From: an uncultured Eisenbergiella sp.
GTDB lineage: Bacteria; Bacillota; Clostridia; Lachnospirales; Lachnospiraceae
Length of the DNA: 18,998 nucleotides
Assembly (NCBI GenBank): GCA_947626725.1
Contig: CANQTI010000010.1
Location: 1-18,998, forward strand
Direction: 5' to 3'
Shown here one piece after another: positions 7,001 to 14,935 of this stretch. Within the stretch, counting starts at the first letter, position 1. Each line of letters opens with the position of its first letter. The notes below the pieces were generated by a model, which worked only from the letters and a program-made list of their open reading frames with translations, made no database searches and was not told the origin of the DNA. A program made the translations under genes and the position numbers.

Positions 7001-10000
7001 TGCAGCAGTATGTCCCCATCCTGGAGGAGACAGACAGCCCGGGCGAATTGTCCGACCAGGTGAAGAACACGGTGTACACAATCTACCGCTTCGCAGGAGA
7101 TGCGAAAGATCGCAACGCGCTGCGCCGCAACCCGATCTACGGCGAGGGAGTCCCCGATAACTTTAAGGAGGCTTGGGAAAAGTATTACAGAGATCACGAC
7201 AAATACCCGGAAAAGATCGAGGATATCCAGGAGATTGATACTGAGGAATACCCTGGCATCTACCGCCTCTCGGACATCCGCGTTTGGGTAGAGGATACCG
7301 GTGACTTTGTAGATGAGGATGGCAGAATCACGCCCAATACCGGCTATGACCGCTCGCTGTATGTGAACATCCCGGCGGCGGCCATCCCCACGGAGCTGGC
7401 CACGATCACCCTGGGCCGGGACGGCGTGCTGTCCTATGAGACGAACCTGGGTTCTGACCACCCGGTGGGGTCCCGGATTACAGTAGAACAGGACGGGGAA
7501 AAGAAAGAAATAAGTGTTACGCAGGAGATGCACCAAAGATACTGCTACCAGTCAACCCCGTTCCGGTTGTTTTATGCTGTGGGCCTGGAGGAGGATCTGA
7601 TCCTGCGTGACAGCAATGGCGGTCAGACCGGCGTGGACTTCAATGCCATTTCCCCGGAGTATATCAGCACCCATACGGTGAAGGGGAAGGACTATGTGTG
7701 GTTCATCTCCAACTTCTACTCCGAGACCCGGTACGATGAGTATGCCACCGATACCGCCTCCCGTACCCGCGGCGACCCCACCGTGACCTTCTCTCCCGGC
7801 TCCGATAACCGGTACTATGTCTTCCAGAAGCCATTGCCCCTTTATGCCCATGCCTACCGCTTGAGCAACGGTGTCCTGGCCCCAGTGGACAACAAGCAGG
7901 GTGGGGAATGGACCGACAAAAATAACCGTGCCGGCAACGGCAGCACTACTTGGGAGGCTTACAATGGCCAGCAGCAGGCTGCTTCCTGGGTCGGCGGCCA
8001 GTACATGGGCACCTATAGCGACATAACGGCGTTTATGACTGCGCAGAGCAGTATAAAGCCGGGCGATGACGGGAAGTTGTACATCACCGACAGCAGCGAT
8101 ATTAAATACGAGTATATGGAGGGCGGCATTGTATTCCTCCAGGATGATATGCTGCGGCATGTGACCTCCAAAGCGGATGGCGGCTACGCCGATGGGGCCG
8201 TCTCCTTCAGCTCCGATGATTATTTCTTCCTGCTGGTGGAGTTCTATGTGCCTTACCCGAACTCTACCGGTAAGGACAATATGGGCAATCCGGTCCCTGG
8301 CACCCAGGGTGGCCACATGGTGCAGTACGCCCTGGCCAGAAAGGGCAGTGAGTTCGGCTCCGGCTTTGTGTCCAGTGAGATTGACAACGGCGATATGCTC
8401 TGCTGGACCGACACCCAAAACCACCTGAACCTGGAGTTCGCCTACCTGTCCAAGACTGAGACCGGCGACCTGACCCGTGGCGAACCCACCTTCCAGAAGC
8501 TGACATATAAGGAAACGCAGCTGAGAGATTATCTTCAAAAAGACTGCGGCATCACGGACGCTGATACCCTGACGCAGCAAGTCACGTACTGGACCGCTAT
8601 GCAGAGCAATTCTCTGGTCGTGGCGGCGCTGAAAGCGGCGGCGAAGGGCAACAACGATACGCCGACTGAAAAACAATTTAAGGAGTATTTCGGCTTCTCC
8701 GTGGCGGCCCGGCCCGGCGGCATTCGCTCCGGCGATATGTCCAACAACATCCAATATAAGGGCACTTCTTACGATGCGGCAACGCAGCTGTATGACAACA
8801 ACATAACCAAGACCTCCAATACCTACTACCTGCCTACGGTGTCCGACAATTCCGGCACCGATGACAGCGTCATCATCAATAACTACCTGGGCAACAACGG
8901 GCGTCTGGAGATTGCGAACCAGATGCTCCATGTCACCAAGATGTTGGAGCCTCCGGAGGGCTACACCCTGACGGACGCCCAGAAGGGCGAGGGATTTAAC
9001 TACCAGATCTTCGTCCAGGGCGTTACCGGAAGGCGAACCGCCGTGCGCACCGAGTACAATGAGAAAAGCAAGAGCTGGGAACGCAGCCTGGCCTACATTG
9101 ATGTGCTGACTGACAACAGTGACCTGGTACAGGCCGTCAACGACACCCGCGCACTGTTTGTTATGGAAACAGACGGTGTTAAGCAGGTGGTTCGAAACGA
9201 CAGCGGCACGCTGTGCTATGCCAATGATGACGGCTCGCAGGGTGACGAGCTGAAAAACCCGAGTCCGTCGCTCTACTACCTCTACCTGCCCTCCAATGGC
9301 ACGGACCAGCATGTCCACCGCCTGTATCAGTCTAATGCTTACGACGGCGCGGATAAGGATGCGTATACCCAAACTGGGAATGGTATGAACACCGAGACGG
9401 ACGGTACTCAGACCTATTGGAGCAAAGCGGAACTGATCCCTGTGGATGAGGTCAACGATGCAGAATCTGTGACTATCGCGCTGGGGGGCAGCGGATGGCA
9501 GCATGATGAAAAAAGTCCTAAACATGGCAATCACACGACTTTGGAGAAACACGCTTTCTTCATCCGCAAACCTGTCGGCGAGACCAGTGCGACGGACTTC
9601 GCCTCCCCGATAAAGACCCGCAGCGCGTATTTGACTGTGGACCTGAACTTCGGCTATAACGCCAATAAGGGTGACGGCGGCCCCGGCGGAGATTCGGGGG
9701 AGATGCAGGTTGACGACCTCTACGACGGGATCATCCCCAGCGCCGACCGTCCGGATCTGTTCGACAACCTGGGCGCGGAGAAGATCGCAGCCAGCACGGC
9801 GGAATTCACCCTGCATCATGGCGAGGGCTTGCTGCTGACGGGTCTGGACAACCGGATCACCTATCGCATCACGGAGAAGCTCACCGACGCGCAGAAGACG
9901 GCTGGCTACACTCTTAAGGAGATCAGCCATGTGCAGCAGCGCGGTTCCGACAGTATTTACCGTCCCGGCACACAGGAGATCCCGATCTACACCCAGGAAA

Positions 10001-13000
10001 ATGCCACCTACGGCAGTAAGTATCCCGGTGTCGAAAACAATAAGACCGAAAACGATCTGACCTGGGCGGTGGATGAGAACGGCAATGAGAACCCTGACGC
10101 GACCAGAAATACGGAGCCTTTTGCCCATACCAACGCCGTCATGTGGGAGTACTATGCCACGATGGAGGCCGGCGCTTCCGGCAACCACCATCAGCCAAGC
10201 GGCACGGTAAAAGAACAGGAGTCGTCCTCTACGGTATGGACCGGAGGGAAAAACACGTATGCGAGCGGCGGCGAAGCTCGTACTGTTTCCGACAACCCGA
10301 ATTGCGAGACATGCGACGTGAAGCAGGGAGACGGTTCCATTCTCCACTATATGTATAAAGAAGGCGAGCTCATCGACCCGCACTACAACGGCGAGGCTTC
10401 TGCATACATGCGGAACATGGCCCGTTACGGCGTCAGCCCCACGGTTCACTTTGCCGTGAATGACGAGCCGAACACGGAAATTGTCCCGTCGGATCCGAAT
10501 GATGATTACACCGGCGTCTACTCGGTCTTCGGCAACACAGGGTGGTTTGAGGAGCAGGCCAGGTTCATCAACACCTTCGAGTCGGGCGACATCTCCATCA
10601 CCAAGAAGCTGGATGCGCTGGAGGGGACAGAGATCACGGATAAGGATGAGAAGACTAAGTTCAGCTTTACATTGAAGCTGCAGTTTTCAAACACGGAAAT
10701 CCCTGAGCCGAGCACCCTGAATTATACCATTACCGGTCCCGGCAAGGAAGAAAAAGCGACAGGTAAGCTTCCGGTCTACAATAGTGAGGGAGAAAATAAG
10801 GCCGACGATAACGGCGTTTCGGCTGTGGCCGATAACGAATGGGAGTTTAAACTTCGTGGCGGCCAGACCATGACGGTCGAGGGACTGCCCATGGAGACCG
10901 GTTATAAATATACGGTTTCCGAAAATGGGGACCTGGGCGGTTATGAGGTCTCAGACAGTGAAAAGGATGAGCCGGATGCGAATGGTGAGAAAACCGTAGA
11001 AGGCAAAGTTGAAGCGGGCAACAGGGAACCAGTGCAGGTCACATTTACCAATACCAAGAAAAAGCCGGAGCCTGTACAGGTGAATTTGCAGCTCACCAAG
11101 ACGATGGCGTGGGATTCGGAGCTGGGCGCTGAACTTCCGGAGAATGCGAAAATAGGAGAAAAACAATATGCATTCAGAGTAGTGGCGAATGAAAACAATC
11201 CGGAGGACGATCCGTTCAATAATATTAATATTCCGGAAGATCTCGCCAACGGAATCCGCTGGGAGGAGAACGGCGTGCTGATCGTGCAGAACGGTTCTCC
11301 TGACGCCGAGGGGAAAACAGCGAAAGCGGACATTTTTAAAGACTTGCAATTTGAGAATGCAGGTACCTACGTCTATACCGTGACGGAGCAGATCAGCTAT
11401 GAGCCGGGCGTTACCAGTGACGGTACGGTTTACATTGTGACGGTGAAAGTGTCGGAGGACTACAGCGGCAAACCTGCCGTGGAGTCCGGTACGGAACCTT
11501 CCGGAAACTCCGCAGGAGGGTCCGGTGAGAGCGGTGATGGAGAGTCCGAAGAAGAATCGGGCTTCTATACCGGCAAGCTGAAAGCGGACATCACTGTAAA
11601 TGGGGAAAAGACGGAAGAGATTTCGTTTACCAATTATTATGATGAGGGCAAGGTCAGCGTTCCTCTTCGTGCGAAGAAGGTATTTAACGGGGAACTGAAG
11701 GAAGGTCAGTTTACCTTTGAACTGAGCGCGGCCGAAGACATTGATCCTGCTGCGATCGGATTGATGCTCAACGGAAAAGAATTGCTGGACGGCGAGGAGG
11801 AAACGCAGACAGAGACTGAGACGGAAACCGAAACGGAGACAGAAACCGAGACGGAGACCGAGTCGGAAACGCAGACGCAGAGCGAATCCGAATCACAGCC
11901 GCAGAGCGAATCCGAATCACAGACGCAGAGTGAATCCGAATCACAGACGCAGAGCGAGTCGGAAACGCAGCCGCAGAGCGAGTCGGAAACGCAGACGCAG
12001 AGCGAGTCGGAAACGCAGCCGCAGAGCGAATCTGAATCACAGCCGCAGAACGAGTCCGAATCACAGACGCAGAGCGAGTCGGAAACGCAGCCGCAGAACG
12101 AGTCCGAATCACAGACCCAAAGTGCGCCCGAAACGCAGACCCAGAGTGTGTCCGAAACGCAGCCGCAGAACGAGTCCGAATCACAGACCCAAAGTGCGCC
12201 CGAAACGCAGCCGCAGAGTGTGTCCGAATCACAGCCGCAGAGCGCACCTGAAACGCAGCCGCAGAATACGCTGGAAACGCAGCCGCAGAGTGTGTCCGAA
12301 TCACAGCCGCAGAGCGTGTCAGAGACACAGCAGCAGAGCGAGCCGGCCGCGAAGCCGGGGGATGAGTCCGGAAAGCAGCCGGAAGGTGATCCTGGAACGG
12401 TCGCTGCGATGATGCAGCCGTCTGTCTATCTGTTCTCGCGTCCCGGCGCGGCGGAAGGAACTGGGAAGGGCGTGCAGTTTTCTGACCAATCGACCCTGCC
12501 TTCCGAGATATCGCTGTCAGGCGGAGAACAAAATGGCGATGGGCCGCAGGAAACGACAGAGGGAGAGACGAAGTCGGACGGCTCGCAGAATCCCGCAAGT
12601 GGAAATGAACAACCGGGACAGAACGGAAACGGAGCGGACGGACAGCCTGCAGGCGATCCGGGCATGCAGAACGGAAGCGAGACGGGCGGGCCGACAGAGA
12701 GCGGTTCACCGGGAGGCGACACCGGCGGGCAGACGGAAAGCGGTAAGGACGAATCGACGGAAGACAATACCGGCGGACAGACGGAAAGCAGCGCGGACGG
12801 ATCAATAGACGGCGGCGACGGCGGACAGAATGAAGGCGGTACCGGCGGACAGACCGAAAGCGCCCCGGCTGGCCCAACAGAGAGCAGCACGGACGGGACG
12901 ACCGGCTCCGGCGGAAAAGAAGAAACGGAAACGGAGACGGAAAGCAAGACAGAGACGGAAACGGGGACGGAGTCGGAAACCGGGACGGAAACAGAGACAG

Positions 13001-14880
13001 AAACGGAAACCGAGACGCAGACAGAAACCGAAACGGAATCAGAAACGGAAACCGAAACGGAGACGGAAACCGAACAGGAGGATGATATCCTCGGTCTGGA
13101 CGGGATGCTTATGCTCATGTCTGCGCCGCCCGAACCGGTATATACGCCGGTCAGAGGCACAAAGGAGCTGACAGGCTCCGGACCTTGGGAGCAACGCAAT
13201 ACGGAAGACGGCTGGATTGATTTCGGTACGGTTACCTTTACGGAACCCGGATATTATGTTTATACGCTTCGGGAAATCGTCAGCGAGGAAGAGAAGGAGA
13301 AGGATATCCAATACAGCACCGCGGTTTACCAGATAGTGATAACCGTTATGGGGACCGGAGCAACGGACGATCCGCTGAGGATTGATACGATTCAGTACTG
13401 GGTATCCCCGGACGGAGAGAGCGAATGGGAGGAATGGGACGGTACCTTCGGAGTTCCTGTTTTTGTCAATAGTATCGGAACCGGGAAGCTGACGGTGAAA
13501 AAGGAAGTCACTGGAGACGGCGATAAAGAGAATGGTGAATTTGCCTTTACCGTAGAGTTCCCGTCGACGGAAATGACGGAAATGACGGGAGTGACTGCCG
13601 TCAAGTATGATAAAGATGGAAACGAAGTATGGAAGACTTTGGAAATCGAGAACAGGAAGCTGACGTTCCGTCTCAAACACGGCGAACGTGTGGAGGTCAA
13701 TAATCTGCCCATCGATACGGCCTATACTGTCAAGGAAGATGATTACAGCGGCAGAGGATACACGGCCACCGTCACGGAAAATGGTGAGACAGGCGACGGC
13801 GAGGGAAGCATTTCGTCGGCCGATGGGGAAACGGTTTTGTTTATCAACGATAAACAGAAGGAACCGGGAAATCTTGTTGTTTCCAAGACCGTCGAGGGCG
13901 ATGCCGCCGAGACGGACAGAGTGTGGCATTTCCGGGTGGAGCTGAGAGATACGGGCATCGACGGTGAATATGGCGACATGAATTTCACAGCCGGAATCGC
14001 GGAATTTGAACTGAAAGACGGCGAGAGCGCCGCGGCAGAGGGGCTGCCTGCGGGCGTTGCCTACACGGTAACGGAAAGGGAAGCCAATCAGGACGGCTAT
14101 GTAACCACCTATACGGGGGAAACTGCCGGATCGATTCCGGAAGGCAGTACGGCGAGCGTTGGATTTGTGAACCGGAAGGATCCTCCTCCGCCGCCGCCCA
14201 CAGAGCCCTCTACGGAACCGTCTACAGAGCCCTCTACGGAACCGTCTACAGAGCCTTCTACGGAACCGTCCACAGAGCCTTCTACGGAACCGTCCACAGA
14301 GCCCTCTACGGAGCCTTCTTCGGAGCCGGAAAGGCATTATGGCGGCCTGACAGTGGCCAAAACCGTCATCGGTACCGGGGGTGAGTCCGACAGAGAATGG
14401 CATTTCCGGGTGGAATTGAGCGATAAGAGCATCAATGGACAGTATGGCGATATGATTTTCACCAACGGTGCTGCGGAGTTCACGCTGAAGCATGGCGGAA
14501 GCGTCGCGGCGCAGAATCTGCCGGCGGGCGTCACGTATGCGGTGACGGAGCTCGAAGCAAACCAGGACGGCTATGCGACCAAATCGGCCGGAGAGGCGGG
14601 AACGATTCCTGCGGACGCTATGGCGAGAGCGGAATTTGTCAACGGAAGAGATGATACTGCGCCTTCGGCGGAGTCTGGAGAGCTTGGCGATCAGAAGCCG
14701 GCGCGCGTCATGCCGGCGACCGGTGACAACAGTCATCCGGAATTCTGGCTGGCGCTCACGCTCCTTTCGCTGGTCGGTATCGTTGCGGCGTCGGTTCTGC
14801 TCATCGGAAAAAAGCGGACCGGCCGAAGGAAGAAACGTAGAAAACCTGCGAAACGTGAAAAAAACCGCAGTTTAGAGTAA
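4063..14880 (+). CDS. Giant LPXTG-type, VWA and Cna-B/pilin-domain surface adhesin (3605 aa)
   Basis: A cell-wall-anchored giant protein, probably an adhesin or pilus-tip-like protein. Order: signal peptide 1 to about 42 (basic start, hydrophobic FIAFLLCLCMIISM). GRVWTDKTVF segment near 92-101. VWA domain from about 157 with MIDAS residues Asp164, Ser166, Ser168 and long internal loops, ending near 835. About 770 residues without recognised domains. Then seven beta-sandwich modules near 1607-2172, 2176-2331, 2338-2526, 2531-3137, 3141-3264, 3269-3371 and 3427-3530. Each has a Lys near its start, Glu in a YTVTE-like strand and Asn in a final FxN strand, as in isopeptide-bonded Cna-B/FctA/DUF5979-like modules. 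The fourth is split by a repeat insert (2578-3008). A TEPS linker (3380-3419) separates modules six and seven. The C-terminus has MPATG (3550-3554), a membrane span (3561-3582) and a basic tail of about 23 residues. Own promoter and terminator; no sortase nearby. The ligand is unknown; VWA-plus-isopeptide layout resembles RrgA-type tip adhesins. Confidence 0.88.
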   Translation: MRRIKTPVKTLRVPYRFIAFLLCLCMIISMTGDVGVMKTSAAGGSAAVSGPTEKIVENSRVADPDTMDDYKNRLLTPTNGSRYAGRVWTDKTVFAYGDRSRASSNDNPNHFDGDHTIILDMDTDGYKGEVSFNSDFAHVFSALASSQVVNEYPPSPVDLVIVFDMSGSMGQDTRYNIDTGINTYVDAKDPNYPKEGVPMADRIAHSRIQMTLNAINNTIDTLMAQNPQNRVAVCGYGANAVVLMPLGHYKRVDGDNDDTPDPYLTVGGMETLYHPSDLVYRKVGVEVKKAGISLPAVDKDGWYWMNNRDTCYTVVVNAEYNTYTGVLNDNGDGFGQPNATETDSWTEFHKIVSNNVLSDDGEQVKAFPGAWEKDGKTPKSDYANLSKDIYESSSADVYNWGGGLTGVANGANLRNIFINSPGSGVSGLKADDYVGYFTNTQGGIYLAYKQLADSTATTYAEKLSNGVLSTVARIPAAIIMSDGGANFAFNEMGNGNDPYTVDDWNVRYGQRQKAQGKNNSYDYVNDNQYTPESSKWSENRVDGHDIDLKHRLGNDTVNGIKQAGDEWYKVYLPGKDTLGGTWNGLHGLLNQGADICKDGTLSSQPAWNHAGVFYNSDNNVGGTAGTVMQVLLTASYMNRVVSEHYSNGWTENAATPESKSKLFTYTMNVDTDHVPLWGKMRLYPTLDPKEYNLNEIDVWYNIPENNGKFGTDEAIKSISEYTDNLTKKSLFIEDEINGKTIKGLKKVWDEFKEGISTGGPTTIDDDAGTSIDILIEPIPAEGATYPAGGGKDVVQITNNEVVDNIAYNDGFFDVTSDDLDSTFERILALILGNVFVPISGDNDAGVGDSITYQDPIGEYMEIKNGSITATPHHIEGSSVTEKPTEYDMAILLFGEMHGLVRTGVYDFQWNDKWIGAHKPNQQGKEAMDEGWYRGDDPTTAESGGNLEVPRANGGAGEPLFPDANAARAAGWIYRLNYKTVQQYVPILEETDSPGELSDQVKNTVYTIYRFAGDAKDRNALRRNPIYGEGVPDNFKEAWEKYYRDHDKYPEKIEDIQEIDTEEYPGIYRLSDIRVWVEDTGDFVDEDGRITPNTGYDRSLYVNIPAAAIPTELATITLGRDGVLSYETNLGSDHPVGSRITVEQDGEKKEISVTQEMHQRYCYQSTPFRLFYAVGLEEDLILRDSNGGQTGVDFNAISPEYISTHTVKGKDYVWFISNFYSETRYDEYATDTASRTRGDPTVTFSPGSDNRYYVFQKPLPLYAHAYRLSNGVLAPVDNKQGGEWTDKNNRAGNGSTTWEAYNGQQQAASWVGGQYMGTYSDITAFMTAQSSIKPGDDGKLYITDSSDIKYEYMEGGIVFLQDDMLRHVTSKADGGYADGAVSFSSDDYFFLLVEFYVPYPNSTGKDNMGNPVPGTQGGHMVQYALARKGSEFGSGFVSSEIDNGDMLCWTDTQNHLNLEFAYLSKTETGDLTRGEPTFQKLTYKETQLRDYLQKDCGITDADTLTQQVTYWTAMQSNSLVVAALKAAAKGNNDTPTEKQFKEYFGFSVAARPGGIRSGDMSNNIQYKGTSYDAATQLYDNNITKTSNTYYLPTVSDNSGTDDSVIINNYLGNNGRLEIANQMLHVTKMLEPPEGYTLTDAQKGEGFNYQIFVQGVTGRRTAVRTEYNEKSKSWERSLAYIDVLTDNSDLVQAVNDTRALFVMETDGVKQVVRNDSGTLCYANDDGSQGDELKNPSPSLYYLYLPSNGTDQHVHRLYQSNAYDGADKDAYTQTGNGMNTETDGTQTYWSKAELIPVDEVNDAESVTIALGGSGWQHDEKSPKHGNHTTLEKHAFFIRKPVGETSATDFASPIKTRSAYLTVDLNFGYNANKGDGGPGGDSGEMQVDDLYDGIIPSADRPDLFDNLGAEKIAASTAEFTLHHGEGLLLTGLDNRITYRITEKLTDAQKTAGYTLKEISHVQQRGSDSIYRPGTQEIPIYTQENATYGSKYPGVENNKTENDLTWAVDENGNENPDATRNTEPFAHTNAVMWEYYATMEAGASGNHHQPSGTVKEQESSSTVWTGGKNTYASGGEARTVSDNPNCETCDVKQGDGSILHYMYKEGELIDPHYNGEASAYMRNMARYGVSPTVHFAVNDEPNTEIVPSDPNDDYTGVYSVFGNTGWFEEQARFINTFESGDISITKKLDALEGTEITDKDEKTKFSFTLKLQFSNTEIPEPSTLNYTITGPGKEEKATGKLPVYNSEGENKADDNGVSAVADNEWEFKLRGGQTMTVEGLPMETGYKYTVSENGDLGGYEVSDSEKDEPDANGEKTVEGKVEAGNREPVQVTFTNTKKKPEPVQVNLQLTKTMAWDSELGAELPENAKIGEKQYAFRVVANENNPEDDPFNNINIPEDLANGIRWEENGVLIVQNGSPDAEGKTAKADIFKDLQFENAGTYVYTVTEQISYEPGVTSDGTVYIVTVKVSEDYSGKPAVESGTEPSGNSAGGSGESGDGESEEESGFYTGKLKADITVNGEKTEEISFTNYYDEGKVSVPLRAKKVFNGELKEGQFTFELSAAEDIDPAAIGLMLNGKELLDGEEETQTETETETETETETETETESETQTQSESESQPQSESESQTQSESESQTQSESETQPQSESETQTQSESETQPQSESESQPQNESESQTQSESETQPQNESESQTQSAPETQTQSVSETQPQNESESQTQSAPETQPQSVSESQPQSAPETQPQNTLETQPQSVSESQPQSVSETQQQSEPAAKPGDESGKQPEGDPGTVAAMMQPSVYLFSRPGAAEGTGKGVQFSDQSTLPSEISLSGGEQNGDGPQETTEGETKSDGSQNPASGNEQPGQNGNGADGQPAGDPGMQNGSETGGPTESGSPGGDTGGQTESGKDESTEDNTGGQTESSADGSIDGGDGGQNEGGTGGQTESAPAGPTESSTDGTTGSGGKEETETETESKTETETGTESETGTETETETETETQTETETESETETETETETEQEDDILGLDGMLMLMSAPPEPVYTPVRGTKELTGSGPWEQRNTEDGWIDFGTVTFTEPGYYVYTLREIVSEEEKEKDIQYSTAVYQIVITVMGTGATDDPLRIDTIQYWVSPDGESEWEEWDGTFGVPVFVNSIGTGKLTVKKEVTGDGDKENGEFAFTVEFPSTEMTEMTGVTAVKYDKDGNEVWKTLEIENRKLTFRLKHGERVEVNNLPIDTAYTVKEDDYSGRGYTATVTENGETGDGEGSISSADGETVLFINDKQKEPGNLVVSKTVEGDAAETDRVWHFRVELRDTGIDGEYGDMNFTAGIAEFELKDGESAAAEGLPAGVAYTVTEREANQDGYVTTYTGETAGSIPEGSTASVGFVNRKDPPPPPPTEPSTEPSTEPSTEPSTEPSTEPSTEPSTEPSTEPSTEPSSEPERHYGGLTVAKTVIGTGGESDREWHFRVELSDKSINGQYGDMIFTNGAAEFTLKHGGSVAAQNLPAGVTYAVTELEANQDGYATKSAGEAGTIPADAMARAEFVNGRDDTAPSAESGELGDQKPARVMPATGDNSHPEFWLALTLLSLVGIVAASVLLIGKKRTGRRKKRRKPAKREKNRSLE
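11794..11877 (+). repeat. First Thr-Glu dipeptide repeat tract
   Basis: A run of 6-bp units alternating ACG/ACA/ACC and GAG/GAA codons, encoding TETETE. It starts directly after ELLDGEE of the fourth beta-sandwich module and leads into the 24-bp repeat array. Codon choice varies between units, which should limit perfect slippage. Confidence 0.9.
11878..12333 (+). repeat. 24-bp tandem repeat, 19 units, encoding QSESETQP-type octapeptides
   Basis: Nineteen consecutive 24-bp units without any indel encode octapeptides of consensus Q-S-x-S-E-[ST]-Q-[TP]. The first units are QSESES/ET Q[PT]; later units drift to QNESESQT, QSAPETQT, QSVSESQP and QNTLETQP. A partial unit (QSEP) follows at 12334. 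Acidic-to-polar, probably disordered and possibly glycosylated. Higher-order duplications are visible, for example QNESESQT-QSAPETQ-QSVSE blocks recurring. Confidence 0.92.
12685..12885 (+). repeat. Degenerate GGQTES / GGPTES repeats
   Basis: Within a Gly/Ser/Thr/Asp/Glu/Gln-rich stretch the hexapeptide GG[QP]TES occurs four times at uneven spacing, with GGQNEG and AGPTES as degenerate copies. The surrounding residues (about 2765-2950) have no recognisable fold and are probably disordered linker inside the interrupted fourth module. Confidence 0.75.
12919..13080 (+). repeat. Second Thr-Glu repeat tract
   Basis: About 54 codons, almost all Thr and Glu with some Ser, Gly, Lys and Gln, in 6-bp steps. 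It mirrors the first TE tract and closes the insert: right after it come the short segment ILGLDGMLMLMS and the resumed pilin-type module (VRGTKELTG). Confidence 0.9.
13867..14655 (+). repeat. Duplicated beta-sandwich module pair (modules six and seven)
   Basis: 13867-14181 and 14338-14655 encode closely similar modules. Shared segments include WHFRVEL, YGDM, AEF-L, LPAGV-Y-VTE, EANQDGY and EFVN/GFVN. DNA is also similar (for example TGGCATTTCCGGGTGGA in both). This is an internal duplication with the TEPS linker between the copies. Confidence 0.85.
14200..14319 (+). repeat. TEPS tetrapeptide repeat, ten units
   Basis: Ten TEPS units follow six prolines. At DNA level units mostly alternate between an ACA GAG CC[CT] TCT form and an ACG GAA CCG TC[TC] form, so the true period is 24 bp, with the last unit deviating. 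It is an extended, rigid linker between beta-sandwich modules six and seven. Confidence 0.92.
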
Positions 14881-14887
14881 AAAAAGA

Positions 14888-14932
14888 GGATCGCCGCCCG
14901 GTCGGTTTTGCCGGTGCGGCGATCCGTTTTTT
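14888..14932. terminator. Bidirectional intrinsic terminator
   Basis: GGATCGCCGC (14888-14897) pairs perfectly with GCGGCGATCC (14916-14925), with a further CCGG/CCGG inner pairing. A T-run (14927-14932) follows on the plus strand and an A-run (14879-14885, T on the minus strand) precedes it. It therefore serves both the giant gene and the convergent phosphodiesterase gene ending at 14936. Confidence 0.9.
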
Positions 14933-14935
14933 GCT

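Noticed and set aside
7552..10449. Minus-strand open frame of 965 codons opposite the giant gene
   Set aside because: It lies wholly inside the giant gene, has no recognisable domain and no ribosome binding site, and its composition is what a frame opposite Asp/Gly/Thr-rich coding sequence gives. Similar shadows occur at 5824-7536 and 13039-14736.
11878..12333. CRISPR array
   Set aside because: The 24-bp units are contiguous, in frame and degenerate, with no spacers; they are coding repeats.
11768..12877. Minus-strand Arg/Ser-rich open frame over the repeats
   Set aside because: It is the antisense reading of the QSESETQP and Gly-rich repeats; repeats without stops in one frame often lack stops in others.
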